Assembly: GCF_000003855.2 (NCBI RefSeq)
Contig: NW_003101664.1
Span: 558,878 to 622,877 of the forward strand
Source of the DNA: Blastomyces gilchristii SLH14081
Taxonomy: Eukaryota > Ascomycota > Eurotiomycetes > Onygenales > Ajellomycetaceae
DNA length: 64,000 bases
Reading direction: 5' to 3'
Below the pieces are notes generated by a model, which was not told the origin of the DNA, made no database searches, and saw only the letters and a program-made list of their open reading frames with translations. Both the position numbers and the translations under genes were made by a program. The number at the start of each line of letters is the position of its first letter. Within the stretch, counting starts at the first letter, position 1. This document shows positions 59,301 to 64,000 of this stretch, piece after piece.

Positions 59301-60052
59301 CATTGACAGGAGCTACGGATTCGGCACAACCAAATCTAAGTTTCCTCTATCAGATGCCACCACCCCAACCAATCTCCATGCTCCGTGCTTCCCCAAGTCT
59401 CAACCCCCAGTATCAGGGCGAATACCAACCCGCAACCTCTCAAAATAACCCTCCCTCTGGGACAGTTGCCCGTTACCCTCCAATCACAAGCCACTACCAA
59501 CACAGCGCTGAAAATCTCATATCGGCACACCATCAAAACACACATCCCTCGCCCGGACAATATTCCGAAGTTACGTCGAATGATATAGCTTCAGCTAACA
59601 CCTCGTACCGCTTAGCTGGAAATTCCGGTTTTCCGAGCCCTGTCGTCCAGACTGAAAGTCCAACGGGGAGACTTCATAGCGACCTGAGCACAGGGTATCT
59701 CGCCCGCGATCACACCGCCACCTCGTACAACTATAGCGTCCCTCAGCCCTCCATGGGCCCCGCTCGAAATGAGAACCGTCGCCTGTCTACGCTTAATACT
59801 CCCTTAATGTCAAATGCCAATACTAACCTAGGTGGCAATAACGGAATAATGACGATCGAGAGTCAAGATGTCGACATGAATGCGTTGCAAGATCAAGCTG
59901 CCTTCCCGTTTTCGTTTGATGGAGATTTCATTCCTTGGCTAGAATACTTACCGCCGGACGTGATGAGTTATTTTGGCGAACATCAGGGGTATCGCCCCAT
60001 GATGGATCCAGATGACGATGGGGGAGAGGGGCGGCCTCCCCCTTCTGCTTAA
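56386..60052 (+). CDS. Zn2Cys6 fungal-specific transcription factor
   Basis: Eight exons (56386-56489, 56590-56639, 56721-56996, 57069-57160, 57218-58319, 58372-58472, 58529-59231, 59289-60052) encode 1063 aa. The six zinc cysteines are C36, C39, C46, C53, C56 and C63, split over three exons, preceded by a basic KRRR. A conserved block YFRYFGPTAIVPGYKQM follows, then the fungal-specific transcription factor domain, which starts near EVFFTHLGCNFPFLQRDRFL and includes ACLLLAYLEFGSNHDSGLWM and FWAIFFLDRVISSGTGRP. The last 300 residues are Gln/Ser/Pro-rich, with an acidic, aromatic end suited to activation. It should bind DNA with CGG half-sites; its targets are unknown. The 57-nt last intron is a multiple of three and could be retained, but splicing gives DPSQAIGWALTGAT, which looks more natural. 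Confidence 0.87.
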
Positions 60053-61191
60053 ATAATTATCACATCTGATTTTCTTGGTTTTTTATAATACATATTCGCC
60101 GTACGCCACTGTTATTTTGAATAATTTTCTTTTCCATGTTATCATCTCTATTATATATTGCTAGTATTTTAAGCTAGTCATTCTCTTTCGACGAGGGCTG
60201 GCGCATAGGCATTTGGTTAGGCGAATGATTGGGTATGGGTACTTATACCCCTCAATGTTTCAATTTTTGATTTCTAGTACATATAAAAATGCACATACCG
60301 ATTTTCTTTGGTTGGTTGCAGTGTTTTGGTCCCTCTATGTGTACTTTCTATTCATCCCCACCGCGTTAGTTCTTGAGTTTGCGCGCGAGATTTTAATTTA
60401 TATACATCACGACCGCTTGCATCTCCCTGGCCTTCTTACTATTAATTTTTTTTTTTTTTCTCCCTTCTGGTCTGTAATGTGACACTATATGGATAGGGAT
60501 ATCCCGTGTGGTTGGTGGAACTTCGGACCCATCTCATCGGTTCCCGCCTCATCCTTGTCTGGTTTGATTTGCCCACGTCGTTCATGAACAAAGGGAGGGA
60601 GGGGAACATCAGGCAAGCTCGGTCATTGGCTGCACTAAAAAGCCGTTTCACGACTTCTAGTTACCAATCCGGTGTGGTTCGGGCCCCTGCCACATAATTT
60701 CTGTACTGTACTGGTTGCCCCCCACAACGCGCATCACCCCCAACCTCCTCCAAACAGAGGGAAATCCGACATTTATCTGACTACTTGAAGAACATTTTCT
60801 CCCTCGACTCGATATCAGCTGGGAATTTAAATATTTACGCAATATCAACAAAAGATATCATTATCACTATTCGGCTAATTTTCAGGATTTGCACTTTTTT
60901 CTTTTGTTTTTTGCTTTTGTTGTCGGCGTGGACTAAATTATGAGCAAAGCTTATGATCAAAACTTGAACATTATTTTCAAGAGGACCTTTATTTTGGCAG
61001 GTTGTGTATATTTCTCCGTGCGCACAATTTACGATCGATCTTGTGCACCGCGGAATTCTTGAGCATATCTCTACGAACCAGAACAAACATCAGAAACTGT
61101 TGGGGAGGGAGCAATCAAACTCCGAAGTAGTGATATCCGTTGAAAGCGCGGGGCTGGATCGCATCGAGTAAATATACGCAGAACTGAGGCC
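60053..61191. other. Intergenic region
   Basis: 3' region of the transcription factor and promoter of the next gene, with poly-T at 60449-60460. No gene seen. Confidence 0.5.
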
Positions 61192-63606
61192 ATGGCAGAT
61201 TTGGCTCCAGAACCGGCAGCATCGGATGCTTCAGACGCAGGGGCCCGTGATAGTAACGAACTCGCTCGCTCGCCATCATCCGCTCTTAATGAGGGAGAAT
61301 CTCAGCTGCTTGAGGAGAAAGATCCAGCTGCCGCAGTCCAAGCAGACACATTTATCTCGGGCACTGAACCCAATTTGTACGATCATCATCATCACGAACG
61401 CCCTCATTCCTCTTCCTCGTCTTCCGAACCCTCGGCCACTTTTACTAGCGATGAAGACTATTTCGATGAAGAGGGCCGACACGCCGCAAGGTCAACATCC
61501 AGCCGCTCATCCATATCTTCCTTACCGGGTTCAGTCGTCGTATATCCATCAGGAAAGCACGATTCCCACGGAACCATAACACCCTCTAATTTCCGTGGGC
61601 ATTATATGCAACATTATTTAGAGGGCAATAGTGACGACCCTTCGCCCGTGAATAGCACCGGGTCTAAAAAGAGCAAATATCCTTCCCGGCTTTCAAAGGT
61701 TGCGCCTGGCGTGCGAGATCGTGACTCACCGTTTAGACACCCGAGTTCGGTCCGCGCGATGCAAATGGGCGATGAGGAAGAATACAATGGGTATGGATAC
61801 GGGTACGACAACGATGATCTCACACCTTCGCGATCTCGGAGGCATCGAGGTGGTGGTCGTGGGCATTCATGCCAGAGTGTGTCGGGGATGTCCATGCACT
61901 CGCTTGTCTCGACACCGCCGTCTGCTAAACGGAATTATAAATCACCCCGGGCGAAGGAGGAGCCAGTACAAAAGGAGTACCCCCTCGTTCTTCTCCATTG
62001 TACTTTACTACCACCGTCTCTATCACTACCACAGGGCATGGGAACACCTAGTGCACAGCTTCTCCAGGAGGTGCTGCCAGAGAAGTACTGGGCGAGGTGG
62101 AAATTGTTGGAGGATAAAATTGTCAACTCAGGTGTACTGAGGTATCGGGGGTTGCTGATATCACATCCTCAAGAAATGTATGATTTGCTTGAGGAGCGGT
62201 TATTGGAGAGTCTAGAGCTTGTTCGGCCAAGGTTGGGATACGGCCATTTCCTTGGTCGGGAAGATGCAGACAATGCAGATGATGCAGACTGGACGTCCGG
62301 GGCGAAAGAGGACTGCGGGGATTCGAGCGATGGATGTGAGGGGGAAAAATGCGCCGATTGTGGCGCAAGGGTACTTCGGCATTTAGAAGGGGAGAAGCGG
62401 AAATGGGAGATCAAAGTGTATGCCGCCAATGGTCTTATGAGAGCCGGTGCTTGGGCGGCAGCGTGGAGAGAAATGGAAAAAGTCGATGTCGAGGTTGGAT
62501 TGGCGCTTCCAGTTGAAATTAAACGGGAGCTAGAGCGGAGAATTACCGAAGAGGATCAGATGAAACTCGAGGAGGCACGACGTTTGTCGGAGGAGGAGAA
62601 GCGGAGGCGAGAAATTTACGGAGAATCACCGCCACCCACACAGGAGGCCATTGATGGGCTTGAAGATGATGATATAGTTCCTCCGTTTCAATCTGATTTT
62701 GACCGGTCTTCACCTCCGCCCTCCTTTGAGCAACCAGAGCCACGGACATTCGAGCATGGGCGAGCCAATGGGCACACCAAACCCAGTGAGATAGATCTGC
62801 AGACTCTCTGTGCAAATTATATCCGCGTGCTGGCTAGCGATAGACGGAATGTTGCGCTTGCTTTCCTCAGCGTCCTTGTCCTCTACCTATCAATTAGCAT
62901 GGCGAGGCAAGAGAGCACTGTTGTCCACCCCACAACAAGTCCACGACATTTCGTTCAGCCAGATATATCGACACCAATAGCTATGGAACACAGCCCGCCC
63001 TCAATCGTCATTTCCCCTACTATAGCGTCTATTGAGCCGGAATTTCCATTGAACTCCGTGGCGGACGATAGGGTTATTCACCCTACACCAGCATGTGGAA
63101 GTCCCAATTTCGGAATACCATCTGTTGATAGTATGCAATTACAGCAAACTCACGCATCGCAACCCACTCCGAACCGCGCTGCACATCGCTGTCAAAGCGA
63201 AGCTCAGTCCATTGAATCCTCCGTACAGCCCCAGCTACAGCCACCAGTCGTATCGGAACCTACAGTAGCAGCCCAACCAAACGAACCATCTCCTAGCCAG
63301 CATGACAACATCGTTTGTTCATCAGTTCAAACCATGCCACCCCAGCCCATACAACCGACTAAAGACCGCGACTCTACATCCAGCGATCAAATCATAGAAC
63401 CAGCGCAAGAATCGTTAGCCGTAGGATGTCAACCATCAACACCAGCCTCATCATCAACAAGTTTTGAGAACCCATCGGCAGAAACCATAAAACCGTCACC
63501 GCAGGCTACGATGCAAGAAAGAGCAGAGGAACTGGAACGACAGCAAACACAGTCAGCAGATCCTGCGCCACTTCCTGAGTGTGTCAGGATGCCAGCTGAG
63601 GCATAA
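61192..63606 (+). CDS. Conserved fungal protein with coiled coil and one membrane segment
   Basis: A single exon of 804 aa from ATG at 61192. The first 260 residues are Ser/Asp/His-rich and disordered. A conserved-looking globular block follows (about 265-350): KEYPLVLLHCTLLPPSLSLP, LQEVLPEKYWARWKLLEDKI, GLLISHPQEMYDLLEERLLE. Next come a CxxC (ADCGAR near 385), a charged coiled coil (about 440-480, ERRITEEDQMKLEEARRLSE) and a hydrophobic segment near 552-571 (NVALAFLSVLVLYLSI) that could cross a membrane. The last 230 residues are Pro/Ser/Gln-rich. I do not recognise a named family with confidence. It may be a membrane-anchored scaffold; no function is claimed. Confidence 0.7.
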   Translation: MADLAPEPAASDASDAGARDSNELARSPSSALNEGESQLLEEKDPAAAVQADTFISGTEPNLYDHHHHERPHSSSSSSEPSATFTSDEDYFDEEGRHAARSTSSRSSISSLPGSVVVYPSGKHDSHGTITPSNFRGHYMQHYLEGNSDDPSPVNSTGSKKSKYPSRLSKVAPGVRDRDSPFRHPSSVRAMQMGDEEEYNGYGYGYDNDDLTPSRSRRHRGGGRGHSCQSVSGMSMHSLVSTPPSAKRNYKSPRAKEEPVQKEYPLVLLHCTLLPPSLSLPQGMGTPSAQLLQEVLPEKYWARWKLLEDKIVNSGVLRYRGLLISHPQEMYDLLEERLLESLELVRPRLGYGHFLGREDADNADDADWTSGAKEDCGDSSDGCEGEKCADCGARVLRHLEGEKRKWEIKVYAANGLMRAGAWAAAWREMEKVDVEVGLALPVEIKRELERRITEEDQMKLEEARRLSEEEKRRREIYGESPPPTQEAIDGLEDDDIVPPFQSDFDRSSPPPSFEQPEPRTFEHGRANGHTKPSEIDLQTLCANYIRVLASDRRNVALAFLSVLVLYLSISMARQESTVVHPTTSPRHFVQPDISTPIAMEHSPPSIVISPTIASIEPEFPLNSVADDRVIHPTPACGSPNFGIPSVDSMQLQQTHASQPTPNRAAHRCQSEAQSIESSVQPQLQPPVVSEPTVAAQPNEPSPSQHDNIVCSSVQTMPPQPIQPTKDRDSTSSDQIIEPAQESLAVGCQPSTPASSSTSFENPSAETIKPSPQATMQERAEELERQQTQSADPAPLPECVRMPAEA

Positions 63607-64000
63607 TTACAGTCTCATTTGCCTTAACCAGCCCACACAGCTACGGCTGACGATGAGACACCATTGTTGTTCGTTGCTTCGACATGATATAGCGTGTTAC
63701 TTTCTTTCATTTGTTCTTTTTTTTCTCATTTGTTTTCATTTTCTTTCCTTGGCCAGCGCAATGAGCATTTGATTTTACCCCATAATGAAGCGATATCTTT
63801 TTTTCTTTTTGACTTTGAATTTAAAATATGTACTTGTTTGCGTCAAGTCTACCATCCCTGCCTACCCTACCGTCCCATCAATCCGCGTCTGTTGCTTTAA
63901 ACTTCACATCGGTTGCACTGGGATTTTTACCTCGTTGCCCCCCAATTGTTTTGGAGGAAGGATGGCTATTATTGTTGCTGTTTAGCTTTAGCTGCTATTT
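63607..64000. other. Right-edge non-coding region
   Basis: T-rich sequence after the stop codon, probably 3' untranslated region and intergenic DNA. No gene seen. Confidence 0.5.

Overview
The window is nuclear DNA of a filamentous ascomycete. Coding regions are broken by short introns (about 44-125 nt) with GT..AG ends, the proteins are of fungal type, and intergenic DNA is long. The protein repertoire (Zn2Cys6 regulator, GH55 glucanase, type II NADH dehydrogenase, Dal5-like transporter, nucleoside-phosphorylase/NLR proteins, secreted GPI-type protein) suggests Eurotiomycetes, perhaps Onygenales. That placement is an inference and I do not name a genus. A run of 100 N (13652-13751) marks an assembly gap.

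Layout, left to right. 1-3.4 kb: a GATA-site cluster and a Mn-type cation diffusion facilitator (+). 3.4-10.8 kb: two minus-strand genes. The first is a large fusion of 2H phosphoesterase, EEP nuclease, poly(A)-polymerase-like nucleotidyltransferase and MJ1316 RNA-end domain. The second is a secreted, probably GPI-anchored protein. 10.8-14.5 kb: gene-free, with the gap, a poly-A tract and a 30-bp tandem repeat. 14.6-17.5 kb: a conserved fungal protein of unknown function (-). 17.5-21.5 kb: gene-free, with microsatellites and a G-rich tract. 21.5-23.0 kb: a nucleoside-phosphorylase-domain ORF followed by the wreck of an NLR (NACHT) segment. 24.0-25.7 kb: a PLP aminotransferase (+). 26.5-28.6 kb: a Dal5-type transporter with one in-frame stop (-). 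28.6-33.2 kb: gene-free, with a MITE-like inverted-repeat element. 33.2-36.0 kb: a secreted GH55 exo-beta-1,3-glucanase (-). 36.0-39.8 kb: gene-free. 39.8-43.8 kb: a divergent pair, small heat-shock protein (-) and mitochondrial NADH dehydrogenase (+). 44.5-46.6 kb: an amidase (+). 47.0-48.2 kb: a broken 2-oxoglutarate oxygenase (-). 49.1-51.4 kb: canonical poly(A) polymerase (-). 52.6-54.2 kb: a second nucleoside-phosphorylase gene, dead (+). 55.0-55.8 kb: a flavin-reductase-like protein. 56.4-60.05 kb: a Zn2Cys6 transcription factor in eight exons. 61.2-63.6 kb: a large single-exon protein with a coiled coil and one membrane segment.

The genes do not form a metabolic cluster. Conserved housekeeping genes alternate with gene-poor stretches that hold decayed accessory genes: NLR-type, transporter and oxygenase relics, plus a MITE-like element. 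The most notable item is the RNA-processing fusion at 3456-7397; a second, canonical poly(A) polymerase lies about 42 kb away. Splice sites were placed by eye, requiring GT..AG ends, an open frame across each junction and family-like protein sequence. No similarity search or RNA evidence was available.
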